From Deltaproteobacteria bacterium (GTDB lineage: Bacteria; Desulfobacterota; Binatia; DP-6): a stretch of 64,000 nucleotides of DNA. Position numbers and translations under genes: made by a program. The stretch is from the NCBI GenBank assembly GCA_005888095.1, contig VBKF01000093.1:1-64000 (forward strand), written 5' to 3'. Shown piece after piece: positions 18,162 to 27,592 of the stretch. Position 1 is the first letter of the stretch. Each line of letters starts with the position of its first letter. The notes under the pieces were generated by a model that did not search any database, was not told the origin of the DNA, and saw only the letters and a list, made by a program, of their open reading frames with translations.

Positions 18162-20192
18162 ATGCGCGCCCTGCGAGCACGAGCCCGGGTGGCAGCCGCC
18201 GTCCTTCTTGCGGGCCTCGCGGCACCAGCCGGGGCGTCGAGCTTCCCGGTCTTCGACAACGACCCGGTGGACTCGTCCAGCGGACGGCCCTACCCGATCC
18301 TTCCCGGCACGCCCCTGATCCTTCCCCAGCCGAACGGGAAGTTCAATCCGCCCATCGTCGACTCGTCCACCGTCGGCGACGTCGACCTCGTGGTGCGGGC
18401 GGGGACGATCATGGTCGGCCCCTCGATCCCCCCGCCCTCCGCCTCGCCAACCACCGCCGTCGCGGGCGGCGCCGCGATGGCCGGCGGAAGCGGCATCCCG
18501 TTCACGGTCGTGGTCTCCGACGGCAACGGCACACCGGCTTCGGGGAACCCGCTGCTCGGCCCCGAGATGGACGGCATCCCGGTCCTCGTCGCGGCCTTCG
18601 CCGATCTCGACGGCGACGGCGTCGTCGGCCCGACGAACGCGGATGACGGAGGCGCCGACGACGATGCGCGGGAGCTGCAGGAGTCCGACTACCTCGTCGG
18701 CCGGCAGATCGCCATCTTCCACAACGGCGTGGCGCAGGGAACGCTCTTCGTCTGGAAGGGCGCGCCGGCGTCGGCGGGCGGCCTGCACGTCGTGCTGACG
18801 GCGCTCGCCTACGTGGGGCCCTTCAGCCCGAGCTTCTTCTTCGGCAGCGTGCCGGACGGGCCGCCCGTCGCGACCCGGCTCCCCTTCTTCCCGCGCTACG
18901 ACCCGGACCACGTCGTGGAGGCCAACGGCCGCGGCGGGCTCGCCGAGCCCGGGCACCGGCTCGGCATCGAGCTCGAGCCGGCCTTCGAGCCCCCGGTGGA
19001 CGACCCCGACCTGGGGACGCCCTTCGCGCTCGCCACCGACGGCTCGAGCCCCACCATCGACCGCGTCGCGGTCTACGGCGGGCCGCTCTCGCGCCTGCGC
19101 TTCGTCCGTCCGTCCTCGGCGACGGGGTTCCCGGTGGGCGCCGAGGTCCCGCTCCATCGCGGTGCCGGCGGCGCGTTGTACGAGGACCTGTCGTCGGTGG
19201 ACGTTCCGGACAACGGCCCGGGCTCGGCCGTCCCCGTCCGGCTCGTCCCGGTCGACGCGCTCGACAACGTGACCGACCCGCCCGCCGGCGCGCGGGCGAC
19301 GCTCATCGCCGGGCCGGGTCTCGTCATCTCCGCCCCGGACACCGACGGGGATCCCACGCGCGAGACGGTCCCCGTGGCCGGTGCCGACGGCGTCGACGTG
19401 ACGCTCGACGACGCGGGCGGCATGGGCGACTCGGGGACAGGCTCGACCGTCACCGTCGCCCTCGACGGCGTACCCGTCGAGACCCTGGCGGTCCGCTTCG
19501 TCCCGGGCGCCGCGGCAGCCGAGCGGCCCACCATCACACACGCCGAGCTCGCCGGCCACCCCGACTCGGCCGTCGCCGGCCATCCGCTGCACGATACCGT
19601 GGTCGCCGTGGTCGACGACCCGCAGGCCGATGCGGCGAGCGTCACCGGTGCGATCACCCTGAACGGCAGTCCCCTGGGCACGCTGCTGCTGCAGGAGGGA
19701 CCGCCGCCGCCGGGGCTCGACCTGCCGCCCGGACAGGTCTTCACGGGCCCGATCGACGTGACGCCCTCGGAGACCGGAGTCCTCGAGATCTCGCTCACCG
19801 CGCGCGACGTCGCCGATCACGTCTCCGACCCGCTCCGGCTCTCCTTGCCGGTGTTCGCCGACGGGTCGGCCGCGGTGTCGGACCTGTCCGTCTCGCCCGA
19901 TACGGCCACGGCCGGCAGCTTGATCCTCACGGTCACGGCACGCATCGCAGCCGGCGAGCCCGTGACGCGGGTCACGGCCCAGATGGACAGAGGGCACGGT
20001 TTCCGGCGCATCGCCATGCTGAACGACAAGGGCCTGCTGGGCGACGCGGCCGCAGCCGACGGCGTGTTCTCGAGGCGGCGCACGATCCGGATGCCGGCGC
20101 CCGGGTCGTTCCCGGTGCGCGTGGTGGTGACCGACCGCCTGCACGGCGCCGTCGCCAGCGCGCCCGTGGAGCTGCACGTCGTTGCACCGTAG
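18162..20192 (+). CDS. Large exported protein with Asp-rich and Ig-like regions, unknown function
   Basis: 676-residue protein with signal peptide (VAAAVLLAGLAAPAGAS), not recognised as a named family. The N-terminal half carries Asp-rich stretches such as DLDGDGVVGPTNADDGGADDD, which may bind calcium. The C-terminal half has repeated beta-sandwich-like segments (SVSPDTATAGSLILTVTARIAAGEP, ending in a domain like the EF-hand-free, Ig-like repeats of surface proteins). The start ATG is two bases after the previous stop. The gene closes the regulator operon and converges on the kinase gene, 62 bp away. No membrane anchor, sortase or PEP-CTERM motif was seen, so it is probably periplasmic or secreted. 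Control by the co-encoded sigma-54 regulator is plausible but not shown. Confidence 0.78.
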   Translation: MRALRARARVAAAVLLAGLAAPAGASSFPVFDNDPVDSSSGRPYPILPGTPLILPQPNGKFNPPIVDSSTVGDVDLVVRAGTIMVGPSIPPPSASPTTAVAGGAAMAGGSGIPFTVVVSDGNGTPASGNPLLGPEMDGIPVLVAAFADLDGDGVVGPTNADDGGADDDARELQESDYLVGRQIAIFHNGVAQGTLFVWKGAPASAGGLHVVLTALAYVGPFSPSFFFGSVPDGPPVATRLPFFPRYDPDHVVEANGRGGLAEPGHRLGIELEPAFEPPVDDPDLGTPFALATDGSSPTIDRVAVYGGPLSRLRFVRPSSATGFPVGAEVPLHRGAGGALYEDLSSVDVPDNGPGSAVPVRLVPVDALDNVTDPPAGARATLIAGPGLVISAPDTDGDPTRETVPVAGADGVDVTLDDAGGMGDSGTGSTVTVALDGVPVETLAVRFVPGAAAAERPTITHAELAGHPDSAVAGHPLHDTVVAVVDDPQADAASVTGAITLNGSPLGTLLLQEGPPPPGLDLPPGQVFTGPIDVTPSETGVLEISLTARDVADHVSDPLRLSLPVFADGSAAVSDLSVSPDTATAGSLILTVTARIAAGEPVTRVTAQMDRGHGFRRIAMLNDKGLLGDAAAADGVFSRRRTIRMPAPGSFPVRVVVTDRLHGAVASAPVELHVVAP

Positions 20193-20254
20193 GAGCGCCC
20201 GGCGAAGCCTACGCTCGGGGGAGTGGGGGCGCCGGCTCGGCCTCCCCGCCGGGC

Positions 20255-22663
20255 TCACGCCGCCGGCAGCTCGACGACGAAGCGCGCGCCGCGCCGCTCG
20301 GCGGCTTCCACCGTGATGGTTCCGCCGTGGCGCTCGATGATCTTCCGCACGACGGCCAGTCCGACGCCCGTCCCCGTCGACTTGGTGGTCATGAAGAGCT
20401 GGAAGATCCGCTGGCGCATCTCGGGCGCCACGCCAGGACCCGTGTCGGTCACGCCGAGGCGTACGCGTCCGAGTCCGTTGCCCGACGCCGCTGCGCTGAT
20501 CGTGATCCGGCCACCTGCTCCCGTCGCCTCGATCGCATTCACGACCAGCTCCTGGAGCGCCTGGCCGAGGTGCGAGGGATCGGCCCGCACGAGCGGCAGG
20601 TCGGCGGGCACGTCGAGCTCGACGGTCACGCCCCCCGCCTCCAGGCGGGGCGCCAGCGTGCGCAGCAGCCCGTCGATCAGCGCCGGCAGGTGGGTCGGCT
20701 CCACCCTGGGCTCGAACGGTCGCGTGAAGTCGAGGATGCCCCGCACGTGCGCCTCGAGCTTGTCCACCTCGAGGAGGACGTCCTGCAGGTTCTCGTGCAC
20801 GGGGCTCTCGGGAGCGGTGTGCTCGAGCGCGAGCTGGGCGGCGAGGCGGATGCCCGCCAGGGGGTTGCGAATGCCGTGCGCCACCGCCGCCGACAGCTCG
20901 CCGACGGCGGCCAGACGCTCCGCCCGGGCGAGGCTCTCCTGAGCCTCGCGCAGCTCCTCGAGCGCCGCCGCATTGGCGAGCGCGATCGCCGTCTGGTTGG
21001 CGAGCGTGCCGAGCACGTCCATATCGTCGGCGGAGAAGGGCCGGCCGGAGGCCTTGCCGCCGACGGCGAGCAGTCCCGCGGGACGGCCCTGGCGAAGCAG
21101 GGGAACGAGGAGTGTGGCGCCGAGCGCATCGAAGAGCGCCCGCAGGGCGTCCCGGTGCCGCCACAGCCGCGCGGACTCCTCCACCTCGTCGCGCGAGAGG
21201 ACGCCGCCCCTCGCCTCGAAGACCGCGAGCCCCGGCGCCCCGGCCGCAATGCGCCGGACGCCGGCCGACCCACCGCGCCGCACGAGGGCGTCGTCCTCGC
21301 GCTCCCAGAGCGTCGCCCCCTCGATGAAGAGGACCTCGCGGAGCGCGGTGAGCAGGTGCTGCACGATCGCGTCGCGGTCGAGGAGCGTCGTCATGCGCTC
21401 GCTCGCCCGGGCGACGGTGTCCTTGTAGTCGACGCGGCCACGGTAGAAGAGGCGGTCCACCGCGCGCTGCACACGGTCGCGCAGCGGGACGACCGTCGCC
21501 AGCGCGACGAGCACGAACGCGATCGGAAAGACCGCGCTGCGCGACGACACGAACCCTGCGGCCAGGCCGTCGGCGACCAGCAGCGCCCCCGCGTATGCCA
21601 GCGAGACGAGCGCCGTGATCACCGCATAGACGAGCGCCTGCTTCACGAACCGGTCGGCCTCGAACAGGTCGTGGCGCGCGATGGCGTAGCCGATGGAGAG
21701 CGGGAAGAGGAAGCCGCTCAGCGTGAGGAGGTTGAAGGAGACCGACCGCCCGAACAGGAAGAAGGCGAGGAGGCCCAGCACCGGGGCCAGGAACGCGACG
21801 ATCGCGCCGGTCAGGACGACCCGGGCGCGGCGGCGGGCGAGCGGCGTTCCGCCGCGCACGGCCGCGACGGCGACCGAGACCATCCCCGCGAGCGATGCCG
21901 CCGCGATCGCCAGGAAGGCGGCCTTGTTCAGGAAGAGCAAGCCGGCGTAGGCGCGCCGGAACATCCAGACCTGGGCCAGGCCCGCGGCGAGGCCCGGGGC
22001 GTAGAGCCACACGAGCGGCCGCCCGCTGCGCGCGATCGGCGGGCGCGGCTCGGGGACGGTCAGCGCCAGGTGCAGGATGGCGGCGGGCGCGAGCGCCTCG
22101 AGGACAAGCGCCAGGGCACCGAAGCGGCCCGCCGTGAAGAGGTCCAGGTCGAGCAGCAGGTAGAGTCCCCACACGACGCCGAAAGCGAGGAGCGCCCGGC
22201 TCTGCCGCGACTCGGGCTTCAGGTAGAAGACCGCCAGCCCCACCGCCAGGAACGCCAGGCCGTTGAACGCGTAGACGCCGAGCGTGGCGACGTAGTCCCG
22301 CGCGGTGAACACCATGGACTGGACGGTGCGGCGCTCGCGCCGGCCGGGACGCTCGAAGACGAACTCGTGCGGCGTACCGGCGGGAACGGCCCCGACGAGC
22401 CTCTCCACGTCCGCGCGGGACGTCACGGCCCGACCGTCCACGCTCTTCACCCGCCCGCGGAACGGGACGCCGGCCGCGATGCCCGTCCAGCTCGGTCGGC
22501 CGAGCGGGACGACGAACAGGTTGTCCCAGACGATGAAGCCGGGAAAGGTGCGCCCCACGAAGGCCAGCGACCCCACGACGGCCGTGGCGGAGAGCGCGAC
22601 GGTCGCCAGTGAGAGCGCCAGGAACAGGACCGCGTCGGCGCGGCGTGGGAACCGGCTCATCAT
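20255..22663 (-). CDS. Membrane sensor histidine kinase, paralogue of 2504-4999
   Basis: 802-residue inner-membrane sensor kinase with the same layout as the kinase at 2504-4999. It has an N-terminal helix, a PDZ-like loop (GVPFRGRVKSVDGRAV), about eight further helices to about residue 340, a GAF domain, HisKA with His596 (AAVAHGIRNPLAG) and HATPase_c (ELVVNAIEATG, DTGPGV, GTGVGLAV). Gly follows the His where Glu is usual (HExxNP). Phosphotransfer can still occur in such variants, but phosphatase activity may change. The start ATG overlaps the radical SAM stop by 4 bp, so the two are coupled. The convergent sigma-54 regulator at 16269 or the lone receiver at 25675 is the likely partner. Confidence 0.93.
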   Translation of the reverse strand: MMSRFPRRADAVLFLALSLATVALSATAVVGSLAFVGRTFPGFIVWDNLFVVPLGRPSWTGIAAGVPFRGRVKSVDGRAVTSRADVERLVGAVPAGTPHEFVFERPGRRERRTVQSMVFTARDYVATLGVYAFNGLAFLAVGLAVFYLKPESRQSRALLAFGVVWGLYLLLDLDLFTAGRFGALALVLEALAPAAILHLALTVPEPRPPIARSGRPLVWLYAPGLAAGLAQVWMFRRAYAGLLFLNKAAFLAIAAASLAGMVSVAVAAVRGGTPLARRRARVVLTGAIVAFLAPVLGLLAFFLFGRSVSFNLLTLSGFLFPLSIGYAIARHDLFEADRFVKQALVYAVITALVSLAYAGALLVADGLAAGFVSSRSAVFPIAFVLVALATVVPLRDRVQRAVDRLFYRGRVDYKDTVARASERMTTLLDRDAIVQHLLTALREVLFIEGATLWEREDDALVRRGGSAGVRRIAAGAPGLAVFEARGGVLSRDEVEESARLWRHRDALRALFDALGATLLVPLLRQGRPAGLLAVGGKASGRPFSADDMDVLGTLANQTAIALANAAALEELREAQESLARAERLAAVGELSAAVAHGIRNPLAGIRLAAQLALEHTAPESPVHENLQDVLLEVDKLEAHVRGILDFTRPFEPRVEPTHLPALIDGLLRTLAPRLEAGGVTVELDVPADLPLVRADPSHLGQALQELVVNAIEATGAGGRITISAAASGNGLGRVRLGVTDTGPGVAPEMRQRIFQLFMTTKSTGTGVGLAVVRKIIERHGGTITVEAAERRGARFVVELPAA

Positions 22664-23976
22664 GGGAGCGGCGCCCGGAGCGCCCGGCGTCGGCGGCGGA
22701 ATGTCGCGACGTACTGGAGGTTCACGACGAGGTAGAGGAGGAGGGTCGCGGGCCGGACGAGGCGCGGATACCTGTAGAGCTTCCACGTGCGCCGGAGAAA
22801 GGAGCGCCACCCGTAGAAACGGGCCTCGACGTCGCGCACCGCGGCCGCGAGGCGCTCCGGCGTCCAGCCCGGCAGGTCGTGGACCAGGTGCTGGAGGTCG
22901 TAGAGTTGCCAGTCCCGGCTGCGAATGCGACCCTCGGCCTCGAGCTTGTGGAAGGTGGGGGTGCCGGGGAACGGCGTCAGGATGCCGAACGAGGCGGCAA
23001 AGATGTCGGCCTCGTCGCAGAAGGCGAGCGTGCGCTCGAACACGTCGGGCGTGTCCTGGTCGAAGCCGAAGGTGAACATGGCGAGCACGCCGATGCCGCG
23101 CCGCTGGAGGGCGTGCACCTGCGCCTTGTAGCGCTCGACGGTGTTGGTGCGATCCTTGTTCATCTCGCCGATCGACTGCGGCAGGATCGACTCGAAGCCG
23201 ACCAGCAGGCCGACCAGCCCGCTCGCCGCGGCCAGATCGAGCAGCTCGGGATCGTCCGCGATGTCGATCGACACCTCGCCGATCCACTTCTTCCCGAGCG
23301 GCGCGAGCGCGGCGAAGAGCCGCCGCGTGTACTCGCGGTGCACGAGCAGGTTGTCGTCGATGAAGAAGAGCGCGCGGCCCCGGAGCCTGGCGACCTCCGC
23401 CACGACGTCGTCCACCGGCCGCCGCCGGTACTTCGGGTTCACCGCGGAGACGCTGCAGAAGCTGCACCGGTAGGGGCAGCCACGCGTGGCCTGGACGAGG
23501 TTGGTGGTGAGATAGGGCCGGCCCTTCAGCAGGCCGCGGTCGAGATGCGGGTAGTCCGCGAGGTCGGTGCCGTTGTGGCTCACGTAGCGCGGCTGGAGCC
23601 GGCCGCGCTCGAAGTCGTCGAGCAGCGCAGGCCAGGTGTCGTCGGCCTCGCCGACCACGAGGGCGTCCGCATGCGCGGCGGCCTCCCCGTCGTCCGGGCA
23701 CAGGCTGACGTGCCATCCACCGAGCACGACCGGGATGCCGCGCGCCCGGAACGCGTCCGCCAGGGCATAGGCGCGCACCGCGCCCATCGTGCTGACGCTG
23801 ATGGCCACCAGGTCGGGACGCGCCTCGAGATCGACCTCGCCGTAGTTGTCGTCGGCGAAGGAGATCTCCCAGTGCGGCGGGGTCAGCGCCGCCAGGTACG
23901 GGATCGTGAGCGTCGGCACGAGGCGCTCGTAGACCGGGAACTCACGGGTCCGAGGCCAGATGAACATCACGCGCAC
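22660..23976 (-). CDS. B12-binding-like radical SAM protein
   Basis: 438-residue cytoplasmic iron-sulfur enzyme. An N-terminal cobalamin-binding-like Rossmann domain (VLGGWHVSLCPDDG, without the usual DxHxxG His) is followed by a radical SAM barrel with CxxxCxxC as CPYRCSFC. The C-terminal DUF4070-like tail is basic and hydrophobic, which suggests membrane association. This class includes methylases and hopanoid- or lipid-modifying enzymes; the reaction here is not known. GTG 23976 gives the typical VRVMFIWPR opening; ATG 23967 is the alternative. The stop is coupled to the sensor kinase. A near-consensus sigma-54 element lies at 24023-24038 on this strand. Confidence 0.88.
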   Translation of the reverse strand: MRVMFIWPRTREFPVYERLVPTLTIPYLAALTPPHWEISFADDNYGEVDLEARPDLVAISVSTMGAVRAYALADAFRARGIPVVLGGWHVSLCPDDGEAAAHADALVVGEADDTWPALLDDFERGRLQPRYVSHNGTDLADYPHLDRGLLKGRPYLTTNLVQATRGCPYRCSFCSVSAVNPKYRRRPVDDVVAEVARLRGRALFFIDDNLLVHREYTRRLFAALAPLGKKWIGEVSIDIADDPELLDLAAASGLVGLLVGFESILPQSIGEMNKDRTNTVERYKAQVHALQRRGIGVLAMFTFGFDQDTPDVFERTLAFCDEADIFAASFGILTPFPGTPTFHKLEAEGRIRSRDWQLYDLQHLVHDLPGWTPERLAAAVRDVEARFYGWRSFLRRTWKLYRYPRLVRPATLLLYLVVNLQYVATFRRRRRALRAPLP

Positions 23977-24022
23977 GGTGGAACGGTCCCCCCGGAGCGA
24001 AGAGGCTCCTCGCCGCTGCAGG

Positions 24023-24038
24023 TACAAGAGCCGTGCCA
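24023..24038 (-). promoter_or_regulatory. Candidate sigma-54 promoter before radical SAM/kinase genes
   Basis: On the minus strand it reads TGGCAC-GGCTC-TTGTA. The -24 block is perfect, but the -12 GC is GT, so it may be weak. The start codon lies about 48 nt downstream. Confidence 0.45.
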
Positions 24039-25571
24039 AGCTCCTTAGAGAGAGAGCATCCATTCAGCGCCGGATCGGCGCTGGCTCTCGCCGCGCTCGC
24101 CGGCGTCCTCCATGGCGCTTGCTTTGCGCCGCTCGGGGTCTGGCCCTTGAGCTTCGTTGCGCTGGCGCCGCTCGTTGCGGCGACGCGGGGACGTCGCCTG
24201 GCGGCTGGTTTCGGCCTCGGATGGCTGACCGGCACGGTGGCGCCGTCGATCGCCATCGTCCCGTGGGTCGCCGCCGCCACCCGTGACTACTTCACCCAAG
24301 GCTCGCTCGGCGCGACGCTCTTCGCGCTCGCCGTGACCCAGGTGATGGGCGCGCTGCCCGCCGCCGCGTTCGGCGCCGCGCTCTCCCGCCTCTCCGCTCT
24401 CCGCTCGGGCTGGGCGCGCGTGCTCGCCGCCGCCGCCTGCTGGACGGCGCTCGAGTTCGCCCGCGCGCGCGCGCTCGGCGCGCCCTGGGATCTCCTCGCC
24501 CACGCGCTCTACGCGCACCCGCTCTGGATCCAGACGGCGGAGCTCGGCGGGGCCTTCCTGGTCTCGTTCGTCGTCGCGGCGGCCGCAGCCGCCGCGGCCG
24601 AGGTGCTGGTCGCGCCGTCGAAGCAGGCGTTCTCCGCCGCCGCGGTCGGTGCGGGCCTGATCGCGCTCGCCGCGGGATACGGTGCGATGCGGTTGCAGGC
24701 GGTGCGGGACGGTGGCGGGCCGACGCTCCGCGTGGCGCTCGTGCAGGGGAACGCCCCGAACGCCTGGCGTCTCGACGTCGCGCGCGCCGACGACGCGCTC
24801 AGGGCCTTCGCGGACGCCACCCGCCGCGCGATGCGCGGCCGTCCCGATCTCGTCGTCTGGCCCGAGAACGCCGTGAGCTTCCTCCTCGCACCGAACCCGC
24901 AGCTCGGCCGCGCCGTCGGCGATCTGGTCGGACCCGACGGCCCGCCGCTGCTGGTCGGAGGACCGCGCTACGCGCCGGCCGGCGAGGGCCGCGTCCGCTT
25001 CTTCAACTCGGCCTACCTCCTCTCGCCGCGCGGCGACCCGCTGGCTTTCTACGACAAGCGCCGCCTCGTCCCGTTCGCCGAGTACGCGCCGATCGCGCAC
25101 GTGCCGGGACTCGGCTGGCGGTTCGACGCCCCGGGCGAGTACACCCCGGGCGCGACGCCCACGGTCTTCACGCAACCGGACCGCTTCGGCGTCCTCATCT
25201 GCTTCGAGGCGATCTATCCGGAGCTGGCGCGCGACCTCGTGCTCGCCGGCGCGCGGCTGCTGGTGAACGTCTCCAACGACGCCTGGTTCGGCACCTCGGC
25301 CGGTCTCGAGCAGCACTTCGCGATGACCGTGTTCCGCGCCGTCGAGACGCGGCGCGCCGTGGCGCGGGCGACGAACACGGGGATCACGGGCCTGGTGGGG
25401 CCGTCGGGTCGGATCCTCGCCCGCTTCCCCACGGGCGTCCGGGACGCCTGGGTGGTCAGCGCCCCCCTGCGCGACGAGGTCACGCCGTATACGCGCCGCG
25501 GCGACGCGTTCGCCTGGCTCGCGACCGTGGCGGGGCTGCTGGCGCTGCTCGGCGCAAGACGAAGCCGCTAG
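24033..25571 (+). CDS. lnt: Apolipoprotein N-acyltransferase, copy 2 (canonical)
   Basis: 512-residue inner-membrane enzyme that N-acylates lipoproteins. The N-terminal hydrophobic half has about six helices. The nitrilase-type domain has Glu in VVWPENAVSF, Lys in YDKRRLVPFAEYAP and Cys in VLICFEAIYPE. The following LVNVSNDAWFGTSAGLEQH and ATNTGITG motifs are canonical, so this copy is probably the housekeeping Lnt. The start is GTG 24033; no ATG precedes the first helix. It is divergent from the radical SAM gene (56 bp between starts). The lone receiver gene follows 103 bp later. Confidence 0.93.
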   Translation: MPSSLEREHPFSAGSALALAALAGVLHGACFAPLGVWPLSFVALAPLVAATRGRRLAAGFGLGWLTGTVAPSIAIVPWVAAATRDYFTQGSLGATLFALAVTQVMGALPAAAFGAALSRLSALRSGWARVLAAAACWTALEFARARALGAPWDLLAHALYAHPLWIQTAELGGAFLVSFVVAAAAAAAAEVLVAPSKQAFSAAAVGAGLIALAAGYGAMRLQAVRDGGGPTLRVALVQGNAPNAWRLDVARADDALRAFADATRRAMRGRPDLVVWPENAVSFLLAPNPQLGRAVGDLVGPDGPPLLVGGPRYAPAGEGRVRFFNSAYLLSPRGDPLAFYDKRRLVPFAEYAPIAHVPGLGWRFDAPGEYTPGATPTVFTQPDRFGVLICFEAIYPELARDLVLAGARLLVNVSNDAWFGTSAGLEQHFAMTVFRAVETRRAVARATNTGITGLVGPSGRILARFPTGVRDAWVVSAPLRDEVTPYTRRGDAFAWLATVAGLLALLGARRSR

Positions 25572-25646
25572 GGTCTTGGGGCGCAGCGCTGCGCGAGATG
25601 CCCCAGGCTGTCCCCAGTACAAGCACGGGAATCCGCCTAGTCCATG

Positions 25647-25662
25647 TGGCACTCCCCTTGCT
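25647..25662 (+). promoter_or_regulatory. Consensus sigma-54 (-24/-12) promoter
   Basis: TGGCAC-TCCCC-TTGCT matches the RpoN consensus fully, with GG-N10-GC spacing. It lies in the lnt-receiver gap. The GC is only 14 bp before the receiver GTG, so a transcript from it would be nearly leaderless. Confidence 0.8.
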
Positions 25663-25674
25663 CACCCGAAAGTC

Positions 25675-26040
25675 GTGGCTCGCCGGATACTCATTCTCGA
25701 GGACGAGAAGCTGCTCACGAAGCACCTGGCACGGCTCTTCGCCGCCCGGGGCTACGAGGTGCAGACGGCCGCCACGGTGGCGAGCTTTCTCGCCATCGCC
25801 CGGGGAGAACGCTTCGAGACGCTGCTGCTCGACCTCCACCTCCCCGACGGCGACGGGCTGGACGCCTGGGCCCGGGCCAGGGGCATGCAGGCGGGCGCGC
25901 GCGCGGTTCTCATGACGGCCCACGGCAGCGCCGACGTGGCGGTGCGGGCGCGGGACCTCGGCATCCACGCCATCCTCTCGAAGCCGCTCAACCTCTCCCT
26001 CCTGCTCGCCTCGGTCGGGGACGCGGGGCGGAATGCCTGA
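25675..26040 (+). CDS. Stand-alone receiver domain (CheY/Spo0F-like)
   Basis: 121-residue protein made only of a response-regulator receiver domain. The acidic pocket is EDE (residues 9-11), phospho-acceptor Asp53 lies in LLLDLHLPDG, Thr in MTAHGS and Lys in LSKPLN. No output domain follows, so it would act as a phosphorelay intermediate or protein-binding switch. It most resembles the receiver of the sigma-54 regulator at 16269 (DLxLPDGxGLD), which hints that it arose from such a protein. GTG 25675 opens VARRILILEDE with no spare residues. A perfect sigma-54 promoter lies immediately upstream. The kinase at 20255-22663 is a possible donor. Confidence 0.88.
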   Translation: MARRILILEDEKLLTKHLARLFAARGYEVQTAATVASFLAIARGERFETLLLDLHLPDGDGLDAWARARGMQAGARAVLMTAHGSADVAVRARDLGIHAILSKPLNLSLLLASVGDAGRNA

Positions 26041-26134
26041 CGCATCGTCCCGTCGTCCCTGCTGGGTGACTTCGCGCACGCCCCGGGGGATTTCCCCTGA
26101 CGCGTCGCGAGGTAACGACGCAGCGAGGAGCAGC

Positions 26135-27481
26135 ATGATCACCGACGCCGCGCGCGTCACCACGCCGCCGCCGCCGGCCCGGAGCCTGATCGAGAAGCGG
26201 CGAACCGGGCCCCGTCTCCTCCGCCTCGCCGGCAAGGAGCCGACGGCCACGGAGGTGCCGCCCGAGCGAGGCCCCAAGATCCTCCTCTACTCGCAGGACG
26301 TCTTGGGCCTGGGGAGCATCTGGCGCACGCTCCTCGTGTCGGAGGCGCTCAAGCATACGCTCCCCGGTGCGGCGATCGTCATCGTCACGGGATCGCCGTC
26401 CCTGCACTCGCTCCACCTGCCCGACGGCGTCGATCACATCGGGCTCCCGTGGATCGATCGACCCGCCGGCGACAGCCAGGGGTCCGGCGTCTCCCTTCTC
26501 TGGTATCCCGAGGTCAAGCGTATGCGCCGGGCGATCCTGCGCGCGGCCACGTTCGGCTTCGATCCCGATCTGATCATCGTCGACCAGCGTCCGGCTGGTG
26601 CCGAGGGCGAACTGCTGGGGACGCTCGCGGCCCTCCGGAAACGGCGACGCCGGCCGCGCGTCGTGCTCGGGCTCAAGGACATTCCGATGAGCCCGACACG
26701 CGCGCGGCGGTCGCCGCTCCCCTTCCAGACGATCGAGCACTACTACGACGAGGTGTGGGTGTACGGCGCGCCGGCGGTCTTCGACACCGTGCGCGAGCAC
26801 GCCTTCCCCGCCGCCGTCGCACGCAAGACCATCTTCTGCGGCTACTTCGACGCCCTCCCGGCCGACGATCCTCCCCCGGCGGCGCCTGGATCCGGCCAGG
26901 CGCCCGAGACACGCGTCGACGGCGCCGGGCCCCACGTCCTCGTGCTGCCCGGCTGGGGCGTCGACGGCAGCCGCCTGATCGAAGCCTATCTCCGGGGCCT
27001 CCTCCAGCTGCCACGTGGCTGCGCGCTGCGCACGACCGTGGTCCTCGGTGCGATGATGCCGGCCGACCGGCGGCGCGCGCTCCTCGAGCGCTTCGGGAGG
27101 TTGCCCGACGTCTCCTTCCTCGACGTCATGCCGCCGATCGAGCGGCGCTACGCCGAGGCCGACCTGGTGGTGTCGACGGCCGGCTACGACCGCGTCTGCG
27201 AGCTGCTCTCCTTCGGGCAGCGCGCGGTGCTCGTCCCGCGCACGCACGAGCGCGGCGACGAGCTCGTCCGCGCGCGGCGGTTCGCCGAGCTCGGATACTT
27301 CGACCTCGTCGAGCCGGACGACCTCGACTCCGGGCGGCTGATCCCGCGGGTGCTGCGGGCGCTCGGGTGTCATGCCGGCGCCGCTCCGCCCGTCGACCTG
27401 GGAGGCCTCGCGCGCATCGTCGAGCGCGTGCGCCTGCTGTCGGGCGGCGCCGTCGCGTCCCCTGCCGGCACGGCTCAGTAG
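26135..27481 (+). CDS. Predicted glycosyltransferase (COG4671-like, GT-B fold)
   Basis: 448-residue cytoplasmic protein. It begins, after a Pro-rich leader of about 40 residues, with KILLYSQDVLGLGSIWR, the mark of the COG4671 predicted glycosyltransferases. The C-terminal half has the MurG-like donor-binding lobe (ADLVVSTAGYDRVCELLSFGQRAVLVPR). The sugar donor and acceptor are unknown. ATG 26135 has AGGAG just upstream. The leader region contains GGGGGATTTCCCC (26085-26097), similar to elements before other genes here. A stem-loop at 27491-27518 follows the stop. The gene is probably monocistronic or cotranscribed with the receiver. Confidence 0.82.
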   Translation: MITDAARVTTPPPPARSLIEKRRTGPRLLRLAGKEPTATEVPPERGPKILLYSQDVLGLGSIWRTLLVSEALKHTLPGAAIVIVTGSPSLHSLHLPDGVDHIGLPWIDRPAGDSQGSGVSLLWYPEVKRMRRAILRAATFGFDPDLIIVDQRPAGAEGELLGTLAALRKRRRRPRVVLGLKDIPMSPTRARRSPLPFQTIEHYYDEVWVYGAPAVFDTVREHAFPAAVARKTIFCGYFDALPADDPPPAAPGSGQAPETRVDGAGPHVLVLPGWGVDGSRLIEAYLRGLLQLPRGCALRTTVVLGAMMPADRRRALLERFGRLPDVSFLDVMPPIERRYAEADLVVSTAGYDRVCELLSFGQRAVLVPRTHERGDELVRARRFAELGYFDLVEPDDLDSGRLIPRVLRALGCHAGAAPPVDLGGLARIVERVRLLSGGAVASPAGTAQ

Positions 27482-27490
27482 CCACCGCCC

Positions 27491-27518
27491 CGCTGCTCGG
27501 TATCCAGCCCGAGCAGCG
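27491..27518 (+). terminator. Hairpin terminator after glycosyltransferase gene
   Basis: A 10-bp perfect stem (CGCTGCTCGG with CCGAGCAGCG) with an 8-base loop, starting 10 bp after the stop. There is no T-run. Confidence 0.6.
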
Positions 27519-27592
27519 CATGGTAAGCGCTGAGCGAAGCCGGGAGCCCTCTTCCGACAGCTCGTCCCGTCCGGCAAGGAGGTACACACACC

